A stretch of DNA of 64,000 nt, from NCBI GenBank assembly GCA_002396335.1, contig DGXN01000025.1:1-64000 (forward strand), read 5' to 3'. The notes under the pieces are model-generated. The model was not told where the DNA came from. It was given only the letters and a program-made list of their open reading frames with translations, and did not search any database. Positions 17,013 to 27,187 of this stretch are shown here, one piece after another. This DNA is from Bacteroidales bacterium UBA4231 (GTDB lineage: Bacteria > Bacteroidota > Bacteroidia > Bacteroidales > UBA932). How positions within the stretch are numbered: the stretch's first letter is position 1; every line of letters begins with the position of its first letter. A program made the position numbers and the translations under genes.

Positions 17013-18935
17013 ATGGTTGTGTATCTTACAGGTAGCCCTACTCGCTTTGGAGAGCCTTTTTTCACGGAGGACAACGGTTTTCGGGCCGATGTCAAGGCCT
17101 CCCTGGCCGCCGTCACCGGCGGCCGGCCGCCCCGGGTGCTCCTTGTGAGCGCTGCCCCGGACGACCGCGGCTTCACAGATTCCGTGCTGAAGGGGATGAG
17201 CGAATGCATCCACGCTTCCGGCATTGATACTGAGGAGATTGTGATGCTGGACAGGCGGAACGTGGCCCGGGCGCCGGAGCTGGTGAACAACGCCCATTGG
17301 ATTGTCCTTTGCGGCGGTCATGTTCCCACACAGAACAAGTTCCTGCACGAAATCGGCCTCAGGAGACTGCTGGAAGGCTATGACGGGGTGGTGATGGGCT
17401 GCAGCGCCGGCAGCATGAACTGTGCCGATCCTGTCTACTCCCATCCCGAACTCCCCGGCGAGGCGACCGACCCCTGCTACAAGCGCTGGCTCAAAGGCCT
17501 GGGGCTTACGGATATCCAGATTATCCCGCATTTCGGACAGGTCCGCTACGCTGTCGTTGACGGCCTCCGGCTCTTTGAGGACATCGCCTTTCCGGACAGC
17601 TGGGGCCACCGTTTCTATACCTTCCGAGACGGTGGCTACATCAAAATCCAAGACGGCCGTCCCGTCCTTTACGGCGAAGCTTTCGAAATCACCCGCGGCG
17701 CCATGCGGCGCGTCTGCGAGGAGAACCAAACATACCGCTTTATGAACTTAGTATTTATCTCCCCCCATTTTCCCTCTACCTACTGGCATTTCTGTGCCGG
17801 AGCCAAGGCCAACGGCCTCAATGTCCTGGCCATTGCCGACACGCCTTACGACAACCTCTCCTGGGAACTGAAGCAGAGCATTACCGACTACTACCAGGTC
17901 CGCAACCTGGAAGACTACGGCGAGATGTACCGCGCCGTGGCCTGGTTCGCCCACAAATACGGAAAGATAGACTGGATTGAATCCAACAACGAATACTGGC
18001 TGGAGCAGGATGCCCGCCTCAGGACGGATTTCAACGTTACCACCGGTATCAAGTCAGACCGGGTCGCCGCCATCCGGAACAAGTCAGAGATGAAAAAGTA
18101 CTACGCCCTGGGCGGGATCCCCACCGCCCGGCAGATCAAAGGCGCTGAAGGGCCGAAAGCCGTCAAGGCCTTCGTGAAAAAGACCGGCTACCCCCTCATT
18201 GCCAAGCCCGACAGCGGCATGGGTGCCAGCGGCACTACGAAGATCCATAACCCGGAGGAGCTGGACGCCTGGTTCGCCGCCCATCCGGACAACTATCAGT
18301 ACTATGTGGTGGAGGAATTCATCACCGGCCTCCTGGTTAGCTACGATGCCATTTTCAACAGCAAAGGGGAACCTGTTTTCGAGAACAACAGCGTCTTCCC
18401 CACGTCCATCATGGAGATCGTCCACGGAAATCTGGACACCTGCTACTGGACCAACAAGACCGTGCCGTCCAAGCTCTCCGAGATCGGCCGCCGTACCGTG
18501 AAGGCCTTTGGCATCACCAGCCGCTTTGTGCACCTGGAGTACTTCCAGCTGGACCGGGACCGCGAAGGCCTGGGCAAGAAAGGGGACTACGTGGGCCTGG
18601 AAGTGAATATGCGCCCGCCGGGAGGCTACACCCCCGACATGATGAACTTCGCCCACTCCACCGACGTCTACCAGATCTGGGCCGACATGGTGGCCTTCGA
18701 CGAAGCCCGCAAACCCCAGGGCGAGCAGCAGTTCTGCGCTTACGCCAGTCGCCGGGACGGAAAGCAGTACCGGCACTCCCATGAGGAGATCCTTCAGCGC
18801 TACGGGGCGGCCCTTTCCATGTGCGAGCGGGTTCCCGACGCCCTTTCCGATGACCTGGGCAACTTCTGCTACATCGCCCGCCTCCCCAAAAAGGCCGACA
18901 TCCAGCCTTTCTTCGACTTTGTCACCCTCCAATAA
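17013..18935 (+). CDS. Fusion of S51 peptidase-like and ATP-grasp ligase-like domains
   Basis: A 640-residue protein. The frame is open from 16950, but ATG 17013 just after the promoter box is the likely start, and it matches the start of the partial copy at 1293. Residues 1-243 resemble peptidase S51 (dipeptidase E/cyanophycinase): GGHVPTQNKF, nucleophile Ser131 in GCSAGSM, and a histidine in IIPHFGQ. Residues 244-640 start with MNLVFISPHFPSTYWHFC and form an ATP-grasp enzyme: a central domain with KKYYALGGIPTARQ, the nucleotide-binding GYPLIAKPDSGMGASGT, and metal-site LEVNMRPPGGYTPDM. A hydrolase of acidic or unusual peptide bonds joined to a carboxylate-amine ligase recalls the cyanophycinase/cyanophycin synthetase pair. 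The substrate is unknown. No adjacent gene shares its transcript. Confidence 0.8.
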   Translation: MVVYLTGSPTRFGEPFFTEDNGFRADVKASLAAVTGGRPPRVLLVSAAPDDRGFTDSVLKGMSECIHASGIDTEEIVMLDRRNVARAPELVNNAHWIVLCGGHVPTQNKFLHEIGLRRLLEGYDGVVMGCSAGSMNCADPVYSHPELPGEATDPCYKRWLKGLGLTDIQIIPHFGQVRYAVVDGLRLFEDIAFPDSWGHRFYTFRDGGYIKIQDGRPVLYGEAFEITRGAMRRVCEENQTYRFMNLVFISPHFPSTYWHFCAGAKANGLNVLAIADTPYDNLSWELKQSITDYYQVRNLEDYGEMYRAVAWFAHKYGKIDWIESNNEYWLEQDARLRTDFNVTTGIKSDRVAAIRNKSEMKKYYALGGIPTARQIKGAEGPKAVKAFVKKTGYPLIAKPDSGMGASGTTKIHNPEELDAWFAAHPDNYQYYVVEEFITGLLVSYDAIFNSKGEPVFENNSVFPTSIMEIVHGNLDTCYWTNKTVPSKLSEIGRRTVKAFGITSRFVHLEYFQLDRDREGLGKKGDYVGLEVNMRPPGGYTPDMMNFAHSTDVYQIWADMVAFDEARKPQGEQQFCAYASRRDGKQYRHSHEEILQRYGAALSMCERVPDALSDDLGNFCYIARLPKKADIQPFFDFVTLQ

Positions 18936-18943
18936 TCCATCAG

Positions 18944-19021
18944 TATGAAAAAGATTCTGACCGTATTGACGGCGTGTTCCTCCCCATCACAATTAATATT
19001 TCAGTATCTGCGAAGATTTTA
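18944..19021 (+). other. Possible remnant of a lipoprotein signal sequence
   Basis: An ATG at 18944 opens 25 codons beginning MKKILTVLTACSSPSQ, like a lipoprotein signal peptide, and then stops at 19019-19021 before the atpD promoter. It could be the stub of a deleted gene or chance. I see no homologous continuation. Confidence 0.3.
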
Positions 19022-19022
19022 G

Positions 19023-19030
19023 TATCTTTG
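19023..19030 (+). promoter_or_regulatory. TATCTTTG -7 box of the ATP synthase operon
   Basis: TATCTTTG lies 21 bases before the atpD ATG (19052). TTTC at 18999-19002, 20 bases upstream, could serve as a weak -33 element. Confidence 0.65.
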
Positions 19031-19033
19031 TAG

Positions 19034-20807
<1,774 letters not shown>

Positions 20808-20811
<4 letters not shown>

Positions 20812-21869
20812 TCCTTGCTCTCCTCATATCGCTGCTGCTGACAGCAGATCCTTCACCTTCGGTTCAGGATGACAGGGAGGTGACGGTTCAGGAGAACCCT
20901 GTCATTCTGAGCGACAGCGAAGAATCTGAATCCATCAATGTGGCGGAAATCATCTTCGAGCACATCGGGGACGAGTATGGATGGCATATCACGCAGTGGA
21001 AGGGAAAGGATGTGGAAATCCCGCTGCCGGTCATTGTCAAAAGCAGTACGGGATGGCAGGTGTTTTCGTCGGCTCGGCTGCATCACGGGGCACATTACAG
21101 GGGACTTTACATAGACCCGGAAAAAGGGAAAATCATCGATGAGGCCACCGGAAAACGGCCGCTGGACCTTTCCATCACCAAAAATGTCCTGGCGCTCATG
21201 ATGAGCACCCTGCTGCTTCTGGCCGTCATTCTCCTGACCGCCCGCTGGTACAGAAAGCACGACGCCCTGGAAGAGGCGCCTGCAGGCCTTGCCGCCGCCG
21301 TGGAGCCGCTGGTGATGATGGTCAATGATATGGCCCGCGAGAACATCGGCGAGCGGGATTACCGGAAGTATGCGCCGTATCTGTGTATGGCCTTCCTTTG
21401 GATTCTGCTGAATAATTTCCTGGGCATTCTCCCGTTTTTCCCGGGCGGAGCCAACCTGACCGGCAACATAGCCATTACTCTGGTGCTGGCCCTCTGCACG
21501 TTCTTTACCGTGAACCTGTCGGGGACCAGGCACTATTACAAAGAGATTTTCAATCCGGACGTCCCGGTGTTTCTGAAACCCATCATGCCCGTGATCGAGG
21601 TCTTCAGCGCCTTGATGAAGCCGGTCTCCCTTACCATCCGTCTGTTCGCCAATATGCTGGCCGGCCACATCATGATCCTGTCCATGGTGTGCATCATCTT
21701 CATCATGGCCAAGTACGGACCGCTCATGAGCGGCGGCATGACGGTGGTCAGCGTCCTGTTCGGCGTTTTCCTGGATGCCCTGGAGTGCTTGGTGGCCTTC
21801 ATCCAGGCCTATGTGTTTACAATGCTCAGTTCCATTTATATCGGACTGGCCAGAGTGCGTGAAGAATAA
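20808..21869 (+). CDS. atpB: ATP synthase F0 subunit a, with in-frame palindromic insert
   Basis: A 353-residue proton-channel subunit with a cleavable-looking N-terminal segment (ILALLISLLLTADPS), a Bacteroidota-type periplasmic extension (YGWHITQWKGKDVEIPLPVIV), and five to six membrane helices. The essential arginine is Arg278 in SLTIRLFANMLAGHI. Residues 14-40 are encoded by an 81-base imperfect palindrome of the GTCATTCTGAG/GAAGAATC repeat family, which reads DPSPSVQDD...VILSDSEES. It sits between the signal segment and the conserved INVAEIIFEHIG, a place where length varies in the family. The remaining sequence is intact, so the protein should work. Confidence 0.95.
20847..20927. repeat. 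In-frame palindromic element (family A) within atpB
   Basis: GATCCTTC...CAGGATGAC (20847-20873) faces GTCATTCTGAG...GAAGAATC (20901-20926). The arms are imperfectly complementary. The unit covers 81 bases, exactly 27 codons. The right arm (20899-20927) is identical over 29 bases to the one in atpG (25415-25443). Confidence 0.8.
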
Positions 21870-21888
21870 ACTTTAAATTTTTGATATT

Positions 21889-22149
21889 ATGTTACTTTCT
21901 ACAATGATTCTCCAAGCAGCCGCAGGGGCGGCCCTCGGTAAGGCCGGTGCGGCCATCGGCGCTGCTGTCGCCGCCATCGCCGCCGCCATCGGCATCGGTA
22001 AAATCGGCAAATCCACGATGGAAGCCATCGCCCGCCAGCCGGAGAGTGCCGGCAACCTGCGTACATCCATGATCATCGCAGCCGGTATGGTGGAGGGCGC
22101 CGCCCTGTTCGCCATCATCGTCGCGCTTCTTGCCATCGTAGTCAAATAG
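21889..22149 (+). CDS. atpE: ATP synthase F0 subunit c
   Basis: An 86-residue hairpin of two membrane helices. The polar loop is KSTMEAIARQPESAGNLR, and the ion-binding carboxylate is Glu69 in GMVEGAALFAII. The residues after Glu69 are Gly-Ala-Ala and helix 1 has no glutamine at the usual site, so a sodium-binding motif is absent and proton coupling is likely. Confidence 0.97.
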   Translation: MLLSTMILQAAAGAALGKAGAAIGAAVAAIAAAIGIGKIGKSTMEAIARQPESAGNLRTSMIIAAGMVEGAALFAIIVALLAIVVK

Positions 22150-22152
22150 GCT

Positions 22153-22659
22153 ATGAATCTTGTGACTCCGGATTTCGGCCTCCTTTTCTGGATGGTCGTC
22201 ATCTTCGGCCTTGTGTTTTTCCTGCTGGCGAAGTTCGGTTTTCCGATCATCACCTCCAGCGTAGAAAAGCGCAGCGCCAAGATTGCGCAGTCCCTGAAGG
22301 ATGCCGACGAACTCCAGGCCCGCATGGCCGCCTGGAAGGTGGAGCAGGCCCGGATGCTGGACGACGTCCGCAAAGAGCAGGCGCAGATCCTGCGTGAGGC
22401 CACCGAAACCAAAGCCCGGATTGTGGCCGACGCCAAGGCCCAGGCCCGCGAAGAGGCCGACAAGATCCTCGCCGAGGCCAAGACCCAGATTGCCGCCGAG
22501 AAAGAGAGCGCCCTCCGCGATGTCCGCAAGGAAATCGCCCTTCTGAGTGTCCAGGTGGCCGAAAAGATTCTGCGTCAGGAGCTCTCGGACGAAGGCAACC
22601 AGCGCTCGTTTATCGATAACCTTGTGGACGAAGCCGGAAAGGCCAGCTTGCACGCATGA
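22153..22659 (+). CDS. atpF: ATP synthase F0 subunit b
   Basis: A 168-residue stator subunit. One N-terminal membrane helix (about 9-29, LLFWMVVIFGLVFFLLAKF) is followed by a long charged helix rich in alanine and glutamate, with a C-terminal delta-binding end (VQVAEKILRQELSDEG). It starts 3 bases after atpE and overlaps atpH by 4 bases. Confidence 0.96.
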   Translation: MNLVTPDFGLLFWMVVIFGLVFFLLAKFGFPIITSSVEKRSAKIAQSLKDADELQARMAAWKVEQARMLDDVRKEQAQILREATETKARIVADAKAQAREEADKILAEAKTQIAAEKESALRDVRKEIALLSVQVAEKILRQELSDEGNQRSFIDNLVDEAGKASLHA

Positions 22660-23216
22660 ACCGGAGCCTGGTCATAACGCGCTACGCCCGCACGCTCGTG
22701 AAATACGTTGCGGACACCGGCCATGGAGACATCGTCGCCTCCGAGGCCGACGTCCTGGTGCGTGCGCTTCATGACGTCCCGGATCTGAGCCGGGCCGTCC
22801 AGGCGGCCGACGACGTGGTCTCGCCCTTCGACAAGAAAAAACTCCTGCAGAGCGCCCTCGGCAACCGCATGTCCCAGGAACTGAGCCGTTTTCTGACCCT
22901 GCTGAACCGCAACGGCCGCATGAGTATGGTGGCCGACATTCTCCGCGACTTCATAGACCTGTATTACCGCAGCATCGGCATCCGGAAGGCGCATCTGACC
23001 GTGGTACAGGAACCCTCGGAAAGGCTTCTGCAGCGCCTCAGGGCCCTCGTGAAGCAGAAAACGGGCGACGACGTGAGGATAGAAGTGGACATTGACCCCT
23101 CCCTGGTGGGCGGCTTTGTCTTCGACATCGACGACTATCTCCTGGATGCCAGCGTAAAACGGCAGCTGGACCTGATCCGGGAACAATTCATTGAACGAAA
23201 CAGACGAATCATCTAA
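22656..23216 (+). CDS. atpH: ATP synthase F1 subunit delta
   Basis: A 186-residue OSCP/delta protein. It has the helical N-terminal domain ([14 protein letters not shown]) and the C-terminal [13 protein letters not shown] signature, here [27 protein letters not shown]. It overlaps atpF by 4 bases and atpA by 1 base. Confidence 0.95.
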   Translation: MNRSLVITRYARTLVKYVADTGHGDIVASEADVLVRALHDVPDLSRAVQAADDVVSPFDKKKLLQSALGNRMSQELSRFLTLLNRNGRMSMVADILRDFIDLYYRSIGIRKAHLTVVQEPSERLLQRLRALVKQKTGDDVRIEVDIDPSLVGGFVFDIDDYLLDASVKRQLDLIREQFIERNRRII

Positions 23217-24799
23217 TGGCAACATCTTTAAAACCCAGTGAAGTGAGCGATATCCTGCTGTCGCAGCTGAAGGATATGAAAAACGACCTCCAGTTCGAGG
23301 AGATCGGCAAGGCCCTGCAGGTGAGCGACGGTGTCGTGCGCATCTACGGCCTGGACCATGCCGAAGCCGGCGAACTGCTGGACTGCGGAAACGGCGTCAT
23401 GGCTGTGGTGATGAACCTGGAAAGCGACAATGTGGGCGCCGTCCTGATGGGACCCACCGACCATGTGAAAGAAGGCATGGTGGTCCGGCGCACCCGCAGG
23501 ATCGCTTCCATCGGCGTGAACGACAACCTGATGGGCCGCGTAATCGACCCGCTGGGCAACCCCCTGGACGGCCTGGGCCCCATCGAAGGGGAGAAGCTGG
23601 ACATGCCGCTGGAGCGCAAGGCTCCCGGCGTCATCTTCCGCCAGCCGGTGTCCGAACCGCTCCAGACCGGCCTCAAGGCCATTGATGCCATGATTCCTAT
23701 CGGCCGCGGCCAGCGCGAGCTCATCATCGGCGACCGCCAGACCGGCAAGACCGCCATCGCCATCGACACCATCATCAACCAGCGGGAAGGCTACCTTGCC
23801 GGGAAGCCGGTGCACTGCATCTATGTCGCTATCGGCCAGAAAGGCTCGACAGTGGCGTCCATTGTGAAGACCCTGCGGGAGCACGGCGCCATGGATTATA
23901 CCACCGTCGTGGCGGCCACAGCGGCCGACCCGGCGGCCTTGCAGTACTATGCGCCTTTCGCCGGGGCTGCTATCGGCGAGTATTTCCGCGACACGGGGCG
24001 GCATGCCCTGGTCGTGTACGACGACCTCTCCAAACAGGCCGTCGCCTACCGCGAAGTGTCCCTGATCCTTCGCCGTCCTTCCGGCCGCGAGGCCTATCCG
24101 GGCGACATTTTCTACCTGCACAGCCGTCTGCTGGAGCGGGCCGCCCGCATCATCGACCAGCAGGAAGTGGCCGCCCAGATGAACGACCTTCCCGCCGTGC
24201 TCAAAGACAAGGTCAAAGGCGGCGGGTCGCTGACGGCCCTTCCCATCATCGAGACCCAGGCGGGCGACGTGTCGGCCTACATTCCCACCAACGTAATCTC
24301 CATCACCGACGGCCAGATTTACCTGGAGCAGGCCCTGTTCAACCAGGGTGTGCGGCCCGCCATCAATGTGGGCATCAGCGTGTCCCGCGTAGGCGGCAGC
24401 GCCCAGGTCAAGTCCATGAAGAAGGTGGCCGGCACCCTGAAGATCGACCAGGCCCAATGGGCCGAGCTGGAGGCCTTCTCCAAATTCTCCTCCGACGTGG
24501 ACAAGGTCACCGAACTGGCCCTGGACAAAGGCCGGAAGAACAACCAGCTCCTCATCCAGCCCCAGTATTCGCCCATGCCGGTCGGAGAACAGGTGGCCGT
24601 TCTCTACTGCGGTACGCACGCCCTTATGCGCGAGATTCCCATCAGCGCTGTACGTCCTTTCCAGGAAGCCTTCCTGGAACGCCTGCGGGCCGCTCATTCC
24701 GCCGACGTCCTGGAACCCCTCGGAGAAGGGAAACTCACGCCCGAGATTGAGACCATCCTCGCCGACACGGCCGCGTCCGTCATCCTGTCGCTGAAATAG
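23216..24799 (+). CDS. atpA: ATP synthase F1 subunit alpha
   Basis: A 527-residue regulatory nucleotide-binding subunit. The Walker A motif is [14 protein letters not shown], and the family signature is [17 protein letters not shown]. The arginine finger lies in the last motif. Length is typical. The following 32-base gap to atpG is almost entirely a repeat. Confidence 0.98.
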   Translation: MATSLKPSEVSDILLSQLKDMKNDLQFEEIGKALQVSDGVVRIYGLDHAEAGELLDCGNGVMAVVMNLESDNVGAVLMGPTDHVKEGMVVRRTRRIASIGVNDNLMGRVIDPLGNPLDGLGPIEGEKLDMPLERKAPGVIFRQPVSEPLQTGLKAIDAMIPIGRGQRELIIGDRQTGKTAIAIDTIINQREGYLAGKPVHCIYVAIGQKGSTVASIVKTLREHGAMDYTTVVAATAADPAALQYYAPFAGAAIGEYFRDTGRHALVVYDDLSKQAVAYREVSLILRRPSGREAYPGDIFYLHSRLLERAARIIDQQEVAAQMNDLPAVLKDKVKGGGSLTALPIIETQAGDVSAYIPTNVISITDGQIYLEQALFNQGVRPAINVGISVSRVGGSAQVKSMKKVAGTLKIDQAQWAELEAFSKFSSDVDKVTELALDKGRKNNQLLIQPQYSPMPVGEQVAVLYCGTHALMREIPISAVRPFQEAFLERLRAAHSADVLEPLGEGKLTPEIETILADTAASVILSLK

Positions 24800-24803
24800 T
24801 ATG

Positions 24804-24831
24804 CTGTCATTCTGAGCAAAGCGAAGAATCT
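24804..24831. repeat. Half-copy of family A repeat in the atpA-atpG gap
   Basis: CTGTCATTCTGAG, AAAGC and GAAGAATCT in order make up 28 of the 32 bases between atpA and atpG and end directly at the atpG start codon. The ribosome-binding region of atpG is therefore repeat-derived (GCGAAGAATCT). Confidence 0.8.
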
Positions 24832-25698
24832 ATGCCCACGCTGAAGGAAATAAAAGGCCGGATCGGTTCCGTCAAGAGCACGCTGAAGATAACGTCGGCC
24901 ATGAAGCTGGTGTCGTCGGCGAAGCTCCGCAAGGCCCAGCGCGCCATCGAGTCCATGCGCCCCTACGAGCAGCAGCTTCACCGCATGCTCACCGTCCTGC
25001 AGGGCCACCCGGGTACCTCGGAGGCCGATTTCGCCCCCGCTGAAGACCGGGGTCCCTGGGCCATCGTGGCCGTTTCGTCCAACTCGTCGCTCTGCGGCGG
25101 GTTCAACGCCAACGTCATCGCGAAGGTGCGCGCTGTGCGGCGGACGGGCGACGTGGTCTATTCCATCGGCCAGAAAATGGCCGACGCCATGCGCAAAGAC
25201 GGCTTCCTCTCCCCGGATAATTACCACGACCTGTCGGAACATCCCTCCTACGGACCGGCCGCTGACCTGGTGGAAAAACTCTCCGCCGACGTCCGGGAAG
25301 GCCGTGTCGGCGGCGTGGCGCTGGTGTACAACCACTTTGTCTCCACCGCCAGGCAGATCCCCGTCGCCGAGGTGCTGTTCGATCCTTCGGCACAAGTGCC
25401 CCAGGATGACAAGGCTGTCATTCTGAGCGACAGCGAAGAATCTATCGGCCCCATCATCGAGCCTTCCAGGAAGGAGCTGCTCGCCCTCCTGTTCCCCAAA
25501 ACATTGAAACTTAAGCTCTTCGCCGCCCTCCTGGACAGCGCGGCGGCGGAACATGCCGCCCGCACCGTGGCCATGCAGACCGCCACCGACAACGGCGAAT
25601 CCCTCCTGGAAGAACTTACCCTGCAGTATAATAAAGGCCGTCAGCAGAAGATCACCTCCGAGATTCTGGACCTCGCCGGCGGCCAGAGTGAATCGTAG
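24832..25698 (+). CDS. atpG: ATP synthase F1 subunit gamma, with in-frame palindromic insert
   Basis: A 288-residue central-stalk subunit. The N-terminal helix is LKEIKGRIGSVKSTLKITSAMKLVS, and the C-terminal helix contains AAEHAARTVAMQTATDNGESLLEEL. Residues 184-204 (DPSAQVPQDDKAVILSDSEES) are encoded by a 63-base palindromic repeat of the same family and in the same frame as the one in atpB. It lies between PVAEVLF and IIEPSRKELL, a loop of variable length in the gamma family. The coupling helices are unaffected. Confidence 0.96.
   Translation: MPTLKEIKGRIGSVKSTLKITSAMKLVSSAKLRKAQRAIESMRPYEQQLHRMLTVLQGHPGTSEADFAPAEDRGPWAIVAVSSNSSLCGGFNANVIAKVRAVRRTGDVVYSIGQKMADAMRKDGFLSPDNYHDLSEHPSYGPAADLVEKLSADVREGRVGGVALVYNHFVSTARQIPVAEVLFDPSAQVPQDDKAVILSDSEESIGPIIEPSRKELLALLFPKTLKLKLFAALLDSAAAEHAARTVAMQTATDNGESLLEELTLQYNKGRQQKITSEILDLAGGQSES
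25381..25443. repeat. In-frame palindromic element (family A) within atpG
   Basis: GATCCTTCGG...CAGGATGAC (25381-25410) faces GTCATTCTGAG...GAAGAATC (25417-25442) across six bases. The length is 63 bases, 21 codons. The left arm has diverged more from the atpB copy than the right arm has. Confidence 0.8.
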
Positions 25699-25701
25699 TC
25701 T

Positions 25702-27063
25702 ATGAAACAGTACATCCAACAGAACCGGGAACGCTTCTTCGAGGAGCTGTTCTCCCTGCTGCGCATCCCTTCGATCAGCGCCAAACCCGAGCACAAGCCC
25801 GACATGTACCGCTGCGCCGAGCGCCTTGCCCAGCTCCTTCGTGAAGCCGGTGCCGACGAGGCCTCCGTCCGTGAAACCGCCGGCAATCCGGTGGTCTTCG
25901 GATCCAAGGACATCGGCGCCGAGAAGACCGTTCTCGTGTACGGCCACTACGACGTCCAACCCCCGGAACCCCTGGAGAAATGGCGCACGGACCCCTTTGA
26001 GCCTGTGATCGCAAAAGATCCTCAGACAGGCGAGGAGGCCATTTACTGCCGCGGCGCCAACGACGACAAAGGCCAGTTGTTCATGCACTTGAAGGCCTTT
26101 GAATTCCTGTGCCGCACCGGTGCCCTCAAGCACAACGTGAAGTTCATCTTCGAAGGGGAGGAAGAAGTGGGCAGCCCGTCCCTTCCCGCCTGGGTCCAGG
26201 CCAACAAGGACCTCCTGAAGGCCGACGTCATCCTGGTTTCCGACACCACCATGATTTCCGACAAAGTGCCCTCCATCAACTGCGGCATGCGCGGCCTGGC
26301 ATATCTGGAAGTGAAAGTGACCGGTCCCAACAAAGACCTCCATTCCGGTCATTACGGCGGCGCCGTGGCGAACCCCATCAACGTGCTCTGCGCCATGATT
26401 GCAAGTCTCCACGACGCAGACGGCCGCGTTACGGTTCCGGGCTTTTACGACGATGTGGTGGAACTGTCGGCCTCTGACAGGGCCCTCCTGAACAAGGCCC
26501 CCTTCGACCTGGAGGAATACAAGGCTTTCCTGGATATCAAGGAAGTGAAAGGAGAAAAGGGCTATACCACCCTGGAACGCACGGCCATCCGTCCCTGCCT
26601 GGATGTCTGCGGCATCTGGGGCGGCTATACGGGCGTCGGCGCCAAGACGGTACTGCCTTCCGTCGCCCACGCCAAAGTGTCCATGCGCCTGGTTCCCAAC
26701 CAGCGGAGCGCAAAGATCACGCAGCTGTTTCGGGAGCACTTCCTCAGGATTGCCCCGCCGTATGTGAAAGTGGAAGTGACCCCTTGCGAAGGCGGCGACG
26801 GCTTCCTCATCCCCATCAGCTCCCCGGCTTACCAGGCAGCCTCCCGTGCCATGAAGGAGGTCTATGGAACGGAGCCCGTCCCCGCCCGTGGCGGCGGTTC
26901 CATCGCCATCCTGGCCGACATGCAGAAAATCCTCGGGATCGACCCGCTCCTGATGGGCTTCGGCCTGGAGCGGGACACCATCCATTCCCCGAACGAGAGC
27001 TACCTGCTTCGGCAGCTCTATGCCGGAATGGAAAGCATCGCCCTGTTCTACCGCTACTGGTAA
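25702..27063 (+). CDS. M20-family dipeptidase
   Basis: A 453-residue cytosolic metallopeptidase. Zinc ligands are visible in VYGHYDVQPP (His), RGANDDKGQ (bridging Asp) and FEGEEEVGSP (catalytic Glu pair), with a dimerization domain in the middle (about 200-340) containing LHSGHYGG. It starts 3 bases after atpG and is probably cotranscribed with the ATP synthase genes, with no evident functional link. Substrates are probably dipeptides; specificity cannot be read. Confidence 0.9.
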   Translation: MKQYIQQNRERFFEELFSLLRIPSISAKPEHKPDMYRCAERLAQLLREAGADEASVRETAGNPVVFGSKDIGAEKTVLVYGHYDVQPPEPLEKWRTDPFEPVIAKDPQTGEEAIYCRGANDDKGQLFMHLKAFEFLCRTGALKHNVKFIFEGEEEVGSPSLPAWVQANKDLLKADVILVSDTTMISDKVPSINCGMRGLAYLEVKVTGPNKDLHSGHYGGAVANPINVLCAMIASLHDADGRVTVPGFYDDVVELSASDRALLNKAPFDLEEYKAFLDIKEVKGEKGYTTLERTAIRPCLDVCGIWGGYTGVGAKTVLPSVAHAKVSMRLVPNQRSAKITQLFREHFLRIAPPYVKVEVTPCEGGDGFLIPISSPAYQAASRAMKEVYGTEPVPARGGGSIAILADMQKILGIDPLLMGFGLERDTIHSPNESYLLRQLYAGMESIALFYRYW

Positions 27064-27069
27064 AGAAAA

Positions 27070-27187
27070 ACCCCGCGCGCGGATTTCACAATTGGCGGCG
27101 GGGTATTATAGTTAGGTATCAATATTTATGTCTGATACCGTATATTTCCAATACCGTGCCAAAACCGGAAAGGCACGGTATTTTTTT
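27070..27187 (+). terminator. Terminator region between convergent M20 and YitT genes
   Basis: AATACCGTGCC (27150-27160) pairs perfectly with GGCACGGTATT (27172-27182), followed by a T-run, a good terminator for the plus strand. Upstream, ACCCCGC (27070-27076) and GCGGGGT (27098-27104) form a weaker hairpin. The T-run overlaps the yitT stop codon. Confidence 0.75.

Noticed and set aside
17013-18935. Two separate genes joined by a lost stop codon
   Set aside because: The frame is open with normal codon use across the junction and no ribosome-binding site is evident before the internal ATG at 17742. It is kept as a fusion, with the assembly-error option noted as a refutation test.
20847-20927. 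Frameshift or annotation error in atpB
   Set aside because: The frame is continuous on both sides, the essential arginine and membrane helices are intact, and a related insert in the same frame occurs in atpG.
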